Notes under the pieces: generated by a model
What the model was told of the DNA's origin: nothing
Database searches by the model: none
The model's input: the letters and a program-made list of their open reading frames with translations, nothing else
Made by a program: the position numbers and the translations under genes
In this document: one piece after another, positions 1 to 10,580 of the stretch
Numbering within the stretch: position 1 is the stretch's first letter
Layout of the letters: every line of letters begins with the position of its first letter
NCBI GenBank assembly: GCA_928212115.1
Contig: CAKMRJ010005634.1
Location: forward strand, 184,576,542-184,640,541
Source: Lactuca virosa
Lineage: Eukaryota > Streptophyta > Magnoliopsida > Asterales > Asteraceae
DNA: 64,000 bases
Reading direction: 5' to 3'

Positions 1-535
1 GTCCATTTGCTTGACTTTGGATGGCCCATTAATAACACAATCATCAAGGCCCAATAGAAGGCCCAACAATACACCCATGTGAAATTAGGGTTTCACATAA
101 AATGACGATTAGGGTTAAGTGTTTCTCACTTAACCCATTAAGGACTTAATCCCTTAAGTCCATCATTCTTCTAAATGAGTCATATGGTGTGATTGGGCTT
201 AATCACACAATTCCATTATTCCAATGGCCCACAAGTGGGTCTCAATAAGTCCAAGTCCATAAATCCAATATTAGGGTTTTCTAAACCCTAATTAGGGTTT
301 CCAACCCATCTTAGCCCAATAGGCCCATTAGTTAAGTCCTTGGATCCATTAGGGTCCATTAAGCCCATTAGACACATTTTTGGGCTTTTATGCCCATTAA
401 GCCTCATTGGGCCCATTAGGGTTTCAAGGCCCATTAGGGTTTTAGTCCCTTGACCAAACATCCCCAAACTAGCAATCCCAACACAACTAAGCACACCGCC
501 ACCCGACACGGCGGACGGTGGCGGCAGGAGGCGGC

Positions 536-697
536 AACCACCACCCTAAGGTGGTGGTTTTCAATTTCATTTCATTATTCCATTTCCAATTACATCTTAC
601 AAGGCTAAAACTCAAGTAAAAACACACTAACTCACTAAGATAAACACACACATGGCGGCACATGGTGGCAGCCACCACCTCACGGTGGTGGTGGCTG
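536..697. repeat. Two GC-rich inverted repeats in the A LTR (first copy)
   Basis: At 536-559 a perfect 10-bp stem (AACCACCACC) is separated from its complement by CTAA. At 669-697 CAGCCACCACC pairs with GGTGGTGG/TGGCTG around a four-base TCAC loop, with one unpaired base. Both recur in the other LTR at 6895-6914 and 7026-7054. They lie downstream of the predicted TATA box on the minus strand, so they would be transcribed. Confidence 0.7.
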
Positions 698-1283
698 TTC
701 TTCAAGAATTCCGGCTAAATAACACCCAAACACCACTTCACTGTAATACACACACACACACTCGTGTCTTCTACTAGCAAAACGAACCCAGCCACCCACC
801 TGAGGTGAGCGGCAGCGGCAGCGGCAGTGGCGCAACAGCCGACAGCAGTGGAGCTTGGATCGACGTCAACGACAGCAAGAGTGGCTTTGCCATCTTGGAA
901 CGGCGCATCGGCATCAAGACATAGAGAAGGGAGGTAACGGTCCAACCCCGAACCACCACAGCTCCTTAAAGCCGTCGGTCTTCCAATTTCCCCACGACGT
1001 ATACACAACATGTGGCGGCGTTTGACAATCATAGCGACATCGGCGGCGTTGGCTGAAGGCGGAGCAGGAGAAGAAAGAGGAGAAGGAGCATTTGAGAACG
1101 CCATCACGCCACTCAGAAGTCGCTCTCGGTGGTTTTCTCCGTTCGTGCATGGCGTCCGGCAGCAAGGTGTGACGGCATCTCGATGTCGAGGCAGCAGGCG
1201 GCGGTAGTCGGAGCTCTATCTGGTTGGAACACAAGAGAAGAACCGGTGGTGGCGGCTGATGAACTTGAGTGGCGGCTGTTCAC

Positions 1284-1320
1284 ATTAGGGTTAGGGTTGG
1301 GAGGAGATGACGGGTTTATA
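1284..1320 (-). promoter_or_regulatory. Predicted core promoter of the A LTR: TATAAA plus telo-box repeat (first copy)
   Basis: On the minus strand TATAAA lies at 1320-1315. About 16 bases downstream is an AACCCTAACCCTAAT stretch (1298-1284), a doubled telo-box. The same pair occurs in the second LTR. Position and orientation agree with the transcription direction inferred from the primer-binding site and polypurine tract. No transcript data are available here. Confidence 0.5.
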
Positions 1321-1691
1321 GTCCTGTATCCAATCAAACATTCCTCCATAACAGCACCTTTGGTCCCTCCCTTTCCTTATTCTTTCACAATGAGTCCGAA
1401 ATTTACCTTTTTAACCCCGATTCCATAAATCCTTTACAAATTAAGTCCAGATTTACTAAACAACCCCTATCTTCTAAAATCTTTACAAAACTAATCCAGA
1501 ATTTACAAAACCGCCCAATGCTTGACAAATTCTTTTTCAATTAAGGTCCAGAATTTACCCTTCAGCCCTCAACTTCTTAATTTATGACAATTAGCCCCTC
1601 GAGACCATCCATTGATATATAATTATTTAGTTTAGGGCTACTATTCGCTCATTATTTATTTATTTAACTAATAAATAAACGGGTGTTACAA

Positions 1692-1704
1692 CTCTCCCCC
1701 ACTT
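1692..1704 (-). other. Polypurine tract of element A
   Basis: On the minus strand the sequence AAGTGGGGGAGAG sits one base before the 3' LTR start (TGTAACACCCG). This is the expected plus-strand primer site for gypsy reverse transcription. Confidence 0.85.
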
Positions 1705-2851
1705 AAATTAGATTTTGTCCTCGAAATCACTCCTTACTATTTCTTATATGCCAACCCACTTCTAGTGACATGATCACTGTCTTGGGCACACCCTAGCCTT
1801 CCCAGGGTAGCTGTGACCAATCTTCGCAAAGCCCTAATATCCTCCTATGAACGAATTCCTTGCAACAGGGTCACATCTGCTTCGTCTGAATCTACTATCT
1901 CGAGATGGTCTGATTCCCTGATAGACCACTCATATTGATTCATCATCGACGAATCCAGTTAGTTTATTCCTCGACCGACTACTCAACATTTAATAGCTTG
2001 AAGCTCCCACTATAAAACAGGTTCATAGACCTAATTATCCTTGCAGACCACTAATACTTGTCCAAGGCTCAGATACTCCCGCTGTGAGTTACTTGTCACT
2101 CCCCAAATCATCTAACCATTCGTGTGTACTTGCAACCTAAAACACGAATACTAACACTGCCAAACGTAGAAATTGCTTGAACACTGAACTGCCTGAGGCA
2201 GTATATTGCCACATGGCTACTTCCAAAATCTAACGAGACCTCCCTGATCTCTATTCGTTCACCCATCATCTGAAATACCGGGTCCCGGCCCGGCTGCAGA
2301 GTCAAAGGACTCCCTACTTAGTCGCCTCCCACGACTTCTGAACGAAATCCTTCTCTGGAACTAGTTGCCACTAGTTATCATGCTAGTGTGACTCTAATAC
2401 TTTCTGATCTAACCGATCGGGTCCATGCGTCGAATCCTGTCATCATCAAATCCAAGACTAAAATTGATTGCTACCTGACCACTGGTAGCCTTATATCACA
2501 AGCAATCTTATACAGTACATTGCTTTCCTGATCCCATAACTGTAGTGGCGCTACTATAGTCTTATCACTGGCTCAAACAGATCTAATCCATCTGGGTAAC
2601 ACCGAAATCCAATCTGTGAATTTCCATATCCTCACTGCTGCACCCGAACTGGTGGGTACTACCATTCCTTCCGTGTTCTAACAACACGCTCATGCCATCT
2701 ACCAACCTAGTGAATGCTACGGCTACACCCGCAGTCTCACGACACTCTATCACTATCTGACCGCTAGTGAATGCTACGGCTACCCCCGTACTCTTACAAC
2801 ACTTTCCATACCACCTGATCGCTAGTGAATGCTACGGCTACCCCCATAGTC
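1705..2851 (-). other. Decayed internal region of element A (3' part)
   Basis: About 1.15 kb with no open frame longer than about 65 codons on the sense strand and no domain I can identify. By position it should hold the integrase and 3' untranslated part of gypsy pol, but the reading frame is destroyed. It includes the tandem repeat at 2707-2930. Confidence 0.5.
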
Positions 2852-2930
2852 TTACAACACTTTCCATACTAACTGATCGCTAGTGAATACTACGGCTACC
2901 CCCGTAGTCTTACAACACTTTCCAAACCGG
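2707..2930. repeat. Four tandem copies of a 57-58 bp repeat
   Basis: CTAGTGAATGCTACGGCTAC starts at 2707, 2764, 2822 and (as CTAGTGAATACTACGGCTAC) 2880. Each unit continues through a TCTTACAACACTTTCCA-like stretch. The local minisatellite interrupts the decayed pol region of element A. Confidence 0.85.
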
Positions 2931-3430
2931 GTCGAACACGCACTCGACCTAACCCTCAACTGAAATTGAGTCCTAACCAGAACTCTAACCTGGTTCCCGA
3001 AACCTGCTATCACGTGACCCCACCGTATCAATACCGCACCCATGCCCGTGATCGAAGCGTCACGGTAAACCATGAAATCATCTACACCCTCTGGCAGGGT
3101 GAGAATCAGTGCCTTGCACAACCGCTGTCTGAGAGCCTCGAAGGCTGCCTGTTGCCCAGGCCCCCAGCGAAGGGCCTTCGACTTCTTGGTCAGTCGGGTC
3201 AAATGACCCACAATCTCGGAGAAGTCCCGTAAAAACCTCCGATTATAACCCGCTAGACCCAGGAAACTCCGAATCTCGGTTGGAGATCTCGGAATCTCCC
3301 ACTGCATCACTGCCTCTATCTTGGCCGGATCAACGAGAATGCCCTTCTGGTTGACAAGGTGCCCAAGAGATTGCACCTCGCGCAACCAGAACTCACAGTT
3401 AGAGAACTTTATAAAAAGTCTCTCCCCCAC
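2852..3430 (-). pseudogene. Gypsy reverse transcriptase (C-terminal) / RNase H (N-terminal) fragment of element A
   Basis: An open stretch of 192 codons, of which about the first 150 resemble Ty3/gypsy pol. Near the start is KFSNCEFW, followed by VDPAKIEAV, SFLGLAGY and RRF. These mark the end of the reverse transcriptase palm and thumb. Next come LPEGVDDF and DAS, the start of RNase H with its first acidic residue. The YVDD active-site part of the reverse transcriptase is missing because similarity starts only at KFSN. The last 40 or so codons do not resemble pol, so a frameshift is likely near 2960. The closest relative inside this window is the B polyprotein (for example 39800-40200), but divergence is large, so A and B are different gypsy families. 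This fragment cannot encode a working enzyme. Confidence 0.85.
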
Positions 3431-3434
3431 TTAG
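3421..3434 (-). other. Second, internal polypurine-tract-like sequence in element A
   Basis: On the minus strand TAAGTGGGGGAGAG appears again inside the element, in a context (TCTAATCTAAGTGGGGG) that closely matches the genuine tract at 1692-1704 (TCTAATTTAAGTGGGGG). It lies directly upstream of the KFSNCEFW codons. This suggests the internal region was pieced together from two templates. Confidence 0.6.
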
Positions 3435-4767
3435 ATTAGACTAAGTCTTCACATTACATGAGAATGGAAGGATTCCCAATCCTCCTCGCTTTCTAATATC
3501 CCACTGATGACAACCTGTGACTGCCCATGCTAACGTTTAATCACCGATTAAACCTCGAGATCTCCCATCCTCGGAAATCTCGATGAGTACGCTTGAAATC
3601 TGATCCCCTTCTGCTGACATGACCAACCCCGCTACCCTGTAGCAGCCTAAACCCTTGGAGTGTCAAACTCTCTCGTGTACCTTCTCGTACGCGCTGCACT
3701 AACTCAGGCCCTGCTGGCCTTTCACCCGATGATCAGAAGTCATGGGTCTCTTCCCGGGATCCTCTACTATACGCACCTGGCACGCACCTCTCTTTCCAGG
3801 GTGCTCCCAGATCGATCCCGCATCTGCAACTCTTGGAAATCATATCCTTCAGGGTCTGACACCCTGTCATGCTCACTAGCTCGCTTGCCAATGGCTAAGC
3901 TGCAACAACTGGAACATCCTCTGTCCCCACACTGGGTCACAAACTCTTCCCTGAAGCTCTTTAGATTTTCCAAGACTCTCACTGATTCGAGTATGGATCA
4001 TGTGCTTTCAGTAGTACGGGGCCAATACTACCTTCCACACCTATCCATACTTTCCTCAGCAATCCTCCCGAATCCTCGAAGTCACTTCCTCAATTGGTAC
4101 ACCCAAGTCTCACTGAACCTCACTACTAACCCACTGAGCATATCCTAGGCTTTCCTAGGTTCCCGTACTCACCCAATCCTCAGCTGCTAAAGAACTTCCC
4201 ATTAATGTCAACTAGCTACCTCATGAATATAGCCATTCGCGACTTAGCATATTCACTTAGTAGCTAGCTCACATTACTAAGAGTCCCTCAAAGCACCAAG
4301 CAAGCAGCATTCAGACAATGGAAAATCTCACCAACATATTCCAATCAGATTAGTCCATCCTCTTGTTAGGGATCTACACTAGCATGCGATTCTAAGGCTC
4401 ACACAATCAGGCATAACCTAAACAGGCTATCCTATCACTAACTGATCAGTACTATCATGCAGCTCATCAAGCACATACAGCAGGCATATAAGGCATCTTC
4501 CTAGATCCTTAGCCCTAATCTAGCATGCAGTTATCATAATCATATCATATCATAATGCAACATGTATGAGTATCTTGGGGAAAACTTACTTGAGCTTGGC
4601 TGATTGCACGCATCACACACCTTGTTCTTTTCAAAAGTTCTTTTCTCCTTCCAAATTCTTTTCAAATTCTTTTTATAAAATGAGTTTCACCTTTGAAAAT
4701 TTTCATACCAAGCCCTTAGTTTGAGTTCAGATACACCCAAGAGTGTGCCCGAATCCCTCAAACCAAG
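3435..4767 (-). other. Element A leader region, no recognisable gene
   Basis: About 1.3 kb between the primer-binding site and the internal polypurine-like sequence. Sense-strand frames are short and I recognise no gag or zinc-knuckle motif. The 162-codon plus-strand frame at 3660-4148 is antisense to the element and resembles no protein family I know. Confidence 0.4.
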
Positions 4768-4779
4768 GCTCTGATACCA
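4768..4779 (-). other. Primer-binding site of element A (initiator tRNA-Met type)
   Basis: The minus strand reads TGGTATCAGAGC, complementary to the 3' end of plant initiator tRNA-Met. It begins three bases inside the LTR end (GGATGTTACA, then AGT). Confidence 0.9.
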
Positions 4780-5087
4780 ACTTGTAACATCCCAAAATTC
4801 AAGGCCAAAAATTTCGTTTTGACTAAGTTATAATATAAAACCATCAGTGATAAAACATTCATATTCATATCTCATGTCAAAACCAAAGTGTCAATAATCA
4901 AAGCATTCTATCATAAAACCATATCAGAGTGTAATCCCAAAGATCTCATGTGCGGAAAACATAGTGTGATGCGTTGCGATCAAGCCGGCTCCTTTCCTTG
5001 GAAAACAAGCACCTGAAACCAAAACTATAAACCGTAAGCACGAAGCTTAGTGAGTTCCCCCATCATACCACATACCACATAATACCA

Positions 5088-5775
5088 TCGATATCTTTCA
5101 ACCGGTAACTGCGATCGGTATCTTTCAACCGGTATCTGCCATCGGTATCTTTCAACCGGTAACTGGGGACTATTTCACCCCTACCACCATCACATAATAA
5201 TATATCATAAACATACTGATCACATACTAACATCATAACATATCGATCACATACTAACATCATAACATAATGATCACATACCAACATATCATAAACAAAT
5301 AGATAAGCATTGCATGGGTTCTGTATACCCCTTCGATATCTTTCAACCGGTAACCGTCATCGGTATCTTTCAACCGGTAATCCGCTATCGGTATCTTTCA
5401 ACCGGTAACTGCCATCAGTATCTTTCAACCGGTATCTGCCATCGATATCTTTCAACCGGTAACCGGGGACTATTTCACCCCCACCACTATCATATAATAA
5501 CATGTCATAAACATATTGGTTCCATCATAACATAACATAAACATACTGAATCACATAATGGCATATCATAACCATACTGGTCACTTAATAACATATCATA
5601 CATGGGTTCTGTCTACCCCTTCGGTATCTTTCAACCGGTACCTGCCTTCGGTATCTTTCAACCGGTAACCGGGGACTATTTCACCCCCTACCACTATCAC
5701 ATAATAACATATCGTGATCATACTGCTAGGCATGCATGGGTACTATCTACCCCTTCGGTATCTTTCAACCGGTAA
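5088..5775. repeat. Minisatellite clusters with core TATCTTTCAACCGGTA
   Basis: The core occurs in clusters at about 5090-5165, 5335-5465, 5625-5670 and 5757-5775, spaced about 27 bp within a cluster. Clusters are separated by GGGGACTATTTCACCCC and CATAATAACATATCATAAAC-like spacers, so there is also a higher-order repeat of about 150-290 bp. It lies inside the A LTR, toward its R/U5 end on the minus strand. Confidence 0.85.
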
Positions 5776-6894
5776 CTATGGGCTATATCACCCCTACCAC
5801 TACTAACACATACGTCATAGCATCCTAGCACATAAAGCATATCAGATAACAACACACCAGATAATTATCACAAAGACAATTATCTAACAAATAACTCCTA
5901 CTAGTGGGTCGGCATTGTGGCCGTAGACCCACTCCTACTGGAAGGTAACTCACCTCGCACTGCTGAAGTCCCGAAGACTCAACCCCATACTGCTGACGTC
6001 CCGCAGACTCAACCCGAGCTACTGGATGTTAGATTCCCGGTCTGTCAATATCAAAACATCACCCAATTAATAATTGGGTTCCACTACATAACCATAAGTA
6101 CATGCTTTGGGTAATTACTACATTACCCCTAGCTTGGCTTATTCAAGCCCAAGGCCCAATTCATAGGCCCAAAGTCGACTAGGACTCAAAGCCCAACATA
6201 TGGCCCCATTTTCCAAATTGGGCCCAAGCCTATACATGACCTTATTCTAAGGCCCAACATCATACATAATCATTAAGGCCCAGACTATGGCCCATCTATG
6301 GCCCAATTTTCCAAATTGGGCCTAAACCCCTTACATGGGCCTTACCCTAGGCCCCTTAAATATTCTAGTCCATTTGCTTGACTTTGGATGGCCCATAAAT
6401 AACACAATCATCAAGGCCCAATAGAAGGCCCAACAATACACCCATGTGAAATTAGGGTTTCACATAAAATGACGATTAGGATTAAGTGTTTCTCACTTAA
6501 CCCATTAAGGACTTAATCCATTAAGTCCATCATTCTTCTAAATGAGTCATATGGTGTGATTGGGCTTAATCAAACAATTCCATTATTCCAATGGCCCACA
6601 AGTGGGTCTCAATAAGTCCAAGTCCATAAATCCAATATTAGGGTTTTCTAAACCCTAATTAGGGTTTCCAACCCATCTTAGCCCCATAGGCCCATTAGTT
6701 AAGTCCTTGGATCCATTAGGGTCCATTAAGCCCATTAGACACATGTTTGGGCTTTTATGCCCATTAAGCCTCATTGGGCCCATTAGGGTTTCAAGGCCCA
6801 TTAGGGTTTTAGTCCCTTGACCAAACATCCCCAAATTAGCAATCCCAACACAACTAAGCACACCGCCACCCGACACGGCGGACGGTGGCGGCAG

Positions 6895-7054
6895 CCACCA
6901 CCCTAAGGTGGTGGTTTTTAATTTCATTTCATTATTCCATTTCCAATTACATCTTACAAGGCTAAAACTCAAGTAAAAACACACCAACTCACTAAGATAA
7001 ACACACACATGGCGGCACATGGTGGCAGCCACCACCTCACGGTGGTGGTGGCTG
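6895..7054. repeat. Two GC-rich inverted repeats in the A LTR (second copy)
   Basis: CCACCACC/GGTGGTGG with a CTAA loop lies at 6895-6914. CAGCCACCACC pairing around TCAC lies at 7026-7054. Both are the counterparts of those at 536-559 and 669-697. Confidence 0.7.
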
Positions 7055-7634
7055 TTCTTCAAGAATTCCGGCTAAATAACACCCAAACACCACTTCACTG
7101 TAATACACACACACACACTCGTGTCTTCTACTAGCAAAACGAACCCAGCCACCCACCTGAGGTGAGCGACAGCGGCAGTGGCGCAACAGCCGACAGCAGC
7201 GGAGCTTGGATCGACGTCAACGGCAGCAAGAGTGGCTTTGCCATCTTGGAACGGCGCATCGGCATCAAGACATAGAGAAGGGAGGTAACGGTCCAACCCC
7301 GAACCACCACAGCTCCTTAAAGCCGTCGGTCTTCTAATTTCCCCACGACGTATACACAACAGGTGGCGGCGTTTGACAATCATAGCGACATCGACAGCGT
7401 TGGCTGAAGGTGGAGCAGGAGAAGAAAGAGGAGAAGGAGCATTTGAGAACGCCATCACGCCACTCGGAAGTCACTCTCGGTGGTTTTCTCCGTTCGTGCA
7501 TGGCGTCCGGCAGCAAGGTGTGACAGCATCTCGATGTCGAGGCAGCAGGCGGCGGTAGTTGGAGCTCTATCTGGTCGGAACACAAGAGAGGAACCGGTGG
7601 TGGCGGCTGATGAACTTGAGTGGCGGCTGTGCAC

Positions 7635-7671
7635 ATTAGGGTTAGGGTTGGGAGGAGATGACGGGTTTATA
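7635..7671 (-). promoter_or_regulatory. Predicted core promoter of the A 5' LTR: TATAAA plus telo-box repeat
   Basis: On the minus strand TATAAA lies at 7671-7666 and AACCCTAACCCTAAT at 7649-7635 just downstream. This is the 5' LTR, so it would be the element's own promoter. Further downstream (6120-6850) are many GGCCCA and AAACCCTAA motifs. Confidence 0.5.
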
Positions 7672-8041
7672 GTCCCGTATCCAATCAAACATTCCTCCAT
7701 AACAGCACCTTTGGTCCCTCCCTTTCCTTATTCTTTCACAATGAGTCCGAAATTTACCTTTTTAACCCCGATTCCATAAATCCTTTACAAATTAAGTCTA
7801 GATTTACTAAACAACCCCTATCTTCTAAAATCTTTACAAAACTAATCCAGAATTTACAAAACCGCCCAATGCTTGACAAATTCTTTTCAATTAAGGTCCA
7901 TAATTTACCCTTTAGCCCTCAACTTCTAAATTTATGACAATTAGCCCCTCGAGACCATCCATTGACATATAATTATTTATTTTAGGGCTACTATTCGCTC
8001 ATTATTTTATTTATTTAACTAATAAATAAACGGGTGTTACA

Positions 8042-8334
8042 AGTTCTCTGACAAGTACCTATGAAACTTGGTTGCAATCACTTGCCTACTTTCATCTAGT
8101 GAGAGTCAACCAATCCATTTCATATTAGTCTTACTTCATAATTGCTCCCACAATAATGACCGACTATGAACCTTTAGAATAATAAGATTATTCATGGGTT
8201 AAACATGTTAATATAGAACACAACAAGTATTAATGTAATGATCATATCCCAGTATATAAAAACATTATTTAATAGTTGTTGTTACAATGTTACAATGTTC
8301 CAATATCCAAATACTATATTCAAATCAAAATCCC
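8042..8334 (-). other. 3' untranslated remnant of copia fragment G
   Basis: AT-rich sequence between element A and the copia RNase H remnant, with no open frame of note. By position it is the 3' flank of copia pol on the minus strand. I see no LTR boundary. Confidence 0.35.
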
Positions 8335-9770
8335 ATTACTAGAATTATAAAGGTCTTATGTCTGAAGTGTGACCACTCATACTTAGCTTAAAAGGAAAGA
8401 CTTTATTAATGGGTTCGACTAAATTTAATTTGTGTGAATTCTATGAATACAAGATCTCCATATTTGACCTTTACTCTAGGTATAGTTAAATATCTTGGAG
8501 AATATGATTGGTGTTCTTTCGTGACATAGAGTCCCTTAGCTTGATTCAGTCAACTCTCGAAGTCACAAAGATTTATCTGTGATCCTTGAATGGCAGAAAT
8601 CAACATAGTTTTTCAATGAACTCATTAATCCAATCATATTTGACTTTAACTTTAAAAGTTGTGTTTTCTTATTTTCTAGTAGACCGTGTCATTATGTTTT
8701 GCTTGGACCTTATTCCAACTAAACTTACTCTTCATTCCAAAATGAAGTCATAATCCAATTATACTTCATAATTATCTATATTTATTTAGATCAAAATCCT
8801 ATGTAGCTCGTTACATTAAGATTTTATTCTAAACTAATTATCTCATATACATTCTCTTAGCTCTTCTTAAGTACTATTAGAATGTTCTCACATTCATCTA
8901 GTGACTTAACCTTGTATTCAATTTTGTATCTCATGATATGACATAAATGATGGATTCATTTGCCAAGCAAATAGAATATAAATCATTTTATCAAGCTCAA
9001 ACCTATGTGCTAGATCCATTTGAGACAAACTCAAAAATGGTGTCATGTGACAATGTCAAGAATCTTCCAAAGGAATCTTGTATCTTGACCTCTTTCAAGA
9101 TATTTTCATTTCATGCAAAAAAGAATTTTAAAACCTTTAACATTCATCTTTATCTATCTCTTATAGATTTTACATTCCAAGAATGTATATTGTCATTACT
9201 AAGTCTTTCATTTAAGAAATACTTTTCGAGTCAAGGTGAAAACCACCTTGCATAGTCTGAATGTCATTTCAAATAATTAAGTATGTCTCTTTCATACAAT
9301 ATTAGGAATATCACTATCCTCCCACTAGTTCTTAGTAAACACACACACACACGTTCTTTTTCATTTTGATATAAAAGCATACCTTCTATCTTTATATTAA
9401 AATGACTATTCCAACCTTGAGATTTTTTCTTTATATCCACAAGTGGATCTTAAGCCTTACAAATTTGGTTAGGATAACGTGGATTAAGAAAACCTCCAGG
9501 CTAAGCTATATAGATATCTTCTAGTAGATGTCTATTATGAGAAGCGGTCTTTCTTGAAATCTATTTGCTATATCTCATATTAAGAATATGAAGTTATAGT
9601 AAATAATATCCTTGTTTATCTAATCATATCTACTTGTGAAAAGGTTTGATCATAGTCAATGTCATGAATATGATAAGGACCATAGTCAATCACATGAGTA
9701 TGAGAAAAAAATCCTTTTAAAACAAGTATTACTAAATGTGTAAATTTATCCATGTATATACTCTTTCTAG
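8335..9770 (-). pseudogene. Element G: decayed Ty1/copia reverse transcriptase-RNase H
   Basis: Reading the minus strand across several frames gives degraded but ordered copia pol motifs. Near 9740-9600 are residues resembling the KGFTQ...IDYDQTFS start of the reverse transcriptase. Near 9520-9400 is a GGFLNPRYPNQICK-like stretch (family pattern P-E-G-F...N-x-V-C-K-L) followed by a remnant of the YGLKQ position. Near 8640-8340 the RNase H C-terminus is visible as FIEKL...PFKDH, a NHILQDI-like stretch (family HI..RYH) and a final KLNLVEPINK...HTSDIRPL (family NPADPLTK...H...IG). Frames are broken by many stops, so this is an old relic. It lies just right of element A and has no recognisable LTRs. 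Confidence 0.75.
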
Positions 9771-10516
9771 AAGAATCTCTTACTCCTTCTAGCCTTGCTA
9801 TAGAGAAGTAGATTAATCAATCCCATGCTTGATTATTGAACTTGGATTACATCTCAATGTTCATGATTCTAAGTCATTTGTCAGTTTCAAGATCTAATAT
9901 AACATTTTGGTAGTTGATGGTTCAACTAGAAACGATTAAAAACTCATCAATGAGAGATTCCACATTTCTCAAGTCATAGATGATTTCTACCATTATTTTC
10001 AACAAGTTGTGTTTATGAATAGCTATTATTCATGTTCAACAATTCCTTGTTGAAACTAGTGCCAACAATTGTTACATCAAGCTATGGTTCTTGAACTACT
10101 TCATCTTCCATGTGCCTCCCACCTGCTTTGTCATTAAAAGCTTGCTTTCTGCTAACTCAACTTTCAGAGGAATAAAGGAACTTATTCTTGGTGGGTTTAT
10201 ATATAATAATATAAATGCCCTTTTAGAATATTCTACAATTCTGTAATTTGTTGGTGTTTGCATTCTAGATACAATTAAAAGTGATTGATGTATAATCCCA
10301 AAAGGTTAAAAGGAGTACATTTCTAACGATTAGAAAGTAAACTATATCAAGTAAAGTTTAATTCACCCTTTATCATCACGAAGGCTTTAGATGGTATTCC
10401 CGAGTTGTATCTTGTTCTTAATCATATACATTCATTAGAAAGGAAGTCATACACCAAAGTGTATAGTTCCTTAATAATTATTTTCTCTACACTTTAGTGA
10501 AAACATTATTAGGAAT

Positions 10517-10580
<64 letters not shown>

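Larger units (their letters stand above)
1..1690 (-). repeat. Element A 3' LTR (partial)
   Basis: The sequence matches 6367-8041 nearly base for base, including the GC-rich hairpin block and the terminal GGGTGTTACA (plus-strand reading). It is followed at 1692 by the polypurine tract, which places it as the 3' LTR of a minus-strand element. Differences from the other LTR are scattered substitutions plus small indels, such as about 12 extra bases near 525. The rest of this LTR is left of the window. Confidence 0.9.
1..8041 (-). mobile_element. Element A: Ty3/gypsy LTR retrotransposon, minus strand, 3' LTR cut by window start
   Basis: Two near-identical blocks, 1-1690 and 6367-8041, are the U3-side parts of two LTRs; the complete LTR is 4783-8041. 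On the minus strand the LTR begins TGTAACACCCG and ends GGATGTTACA, so it has TG...CA ends. The primer-binding site lies at 4768-4779 and a polypurine tract at 1692-1704. The internal region is only about 3.1 kb, against roughly 5 kb or more expected for an autonomous gypsy element, and keeps only a fragment of reverse transcriptase/RNase H. The element is therefore a damaged copy. The left 1.58 kb of the 3' LTR and the left target duplication lie outside the window; the right flank begins AGTTC at 8042. Confidence 0.9.
4783..8041 (-). repeat. Element A 5' LTR, complete (3259 bp)
   Basis: Plus-strand boundaries are TGTAACATCCC at 4783 and GGGTGTTACA ending at 8041. On the minus strand this is a TG...CA LTR next to a tRNA-Met primer site. 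It contains a minisatellite (5088-5775), a GGCCCA/TTAGGG-rich block (6120-6850), GC-rich hairpins (6895-7054) and a predicted promoter (7635-7671). Short frames in the GC-rich part are shared by both LTRs simply because the LTRs are copies. Right flank AGTTC (8042-8046) is the expected target duplication, but its partner lies off-window. Confidence 0.92.

Noticed and set aside
270..302. TTAGGG/CCCTAA motifs suggesting interstitial telomere sequence
   Set aside because: Motifs are dispersed singly or in pairs within an LTR, not in long tandem runs; telo-box motifs fit better.
1113..1349. Open frames in the GC-rich part of both A LTRs (also 715-1107, 914-1234, 7072-7458, 7334-7636, 7455-7700), alike in the two copies
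   Set aside because: The two LTRs are copies of one sequence, so similarity does not show coding. The frames are low-complexity (His/Ser/Pro-rich), overlap each other in several frames and have no known domain.
3660..4148. 162-codon plus-strand frame in element A
   Set aside because: Runs against the element's orientation and shows no domain; likely chance openness in a GC-balanced region.
5088..5775. Evenly repeated short units resembling a CRISPR array
   Set aside because: Spacers are themselves repeated and the cluster is inside a plant LTR; it is a minisatellite.
8947..9255. 102-codon plus-strand frame
   Set aside because: Antisense to the decayed copia pol G and without similarity to any family I know.
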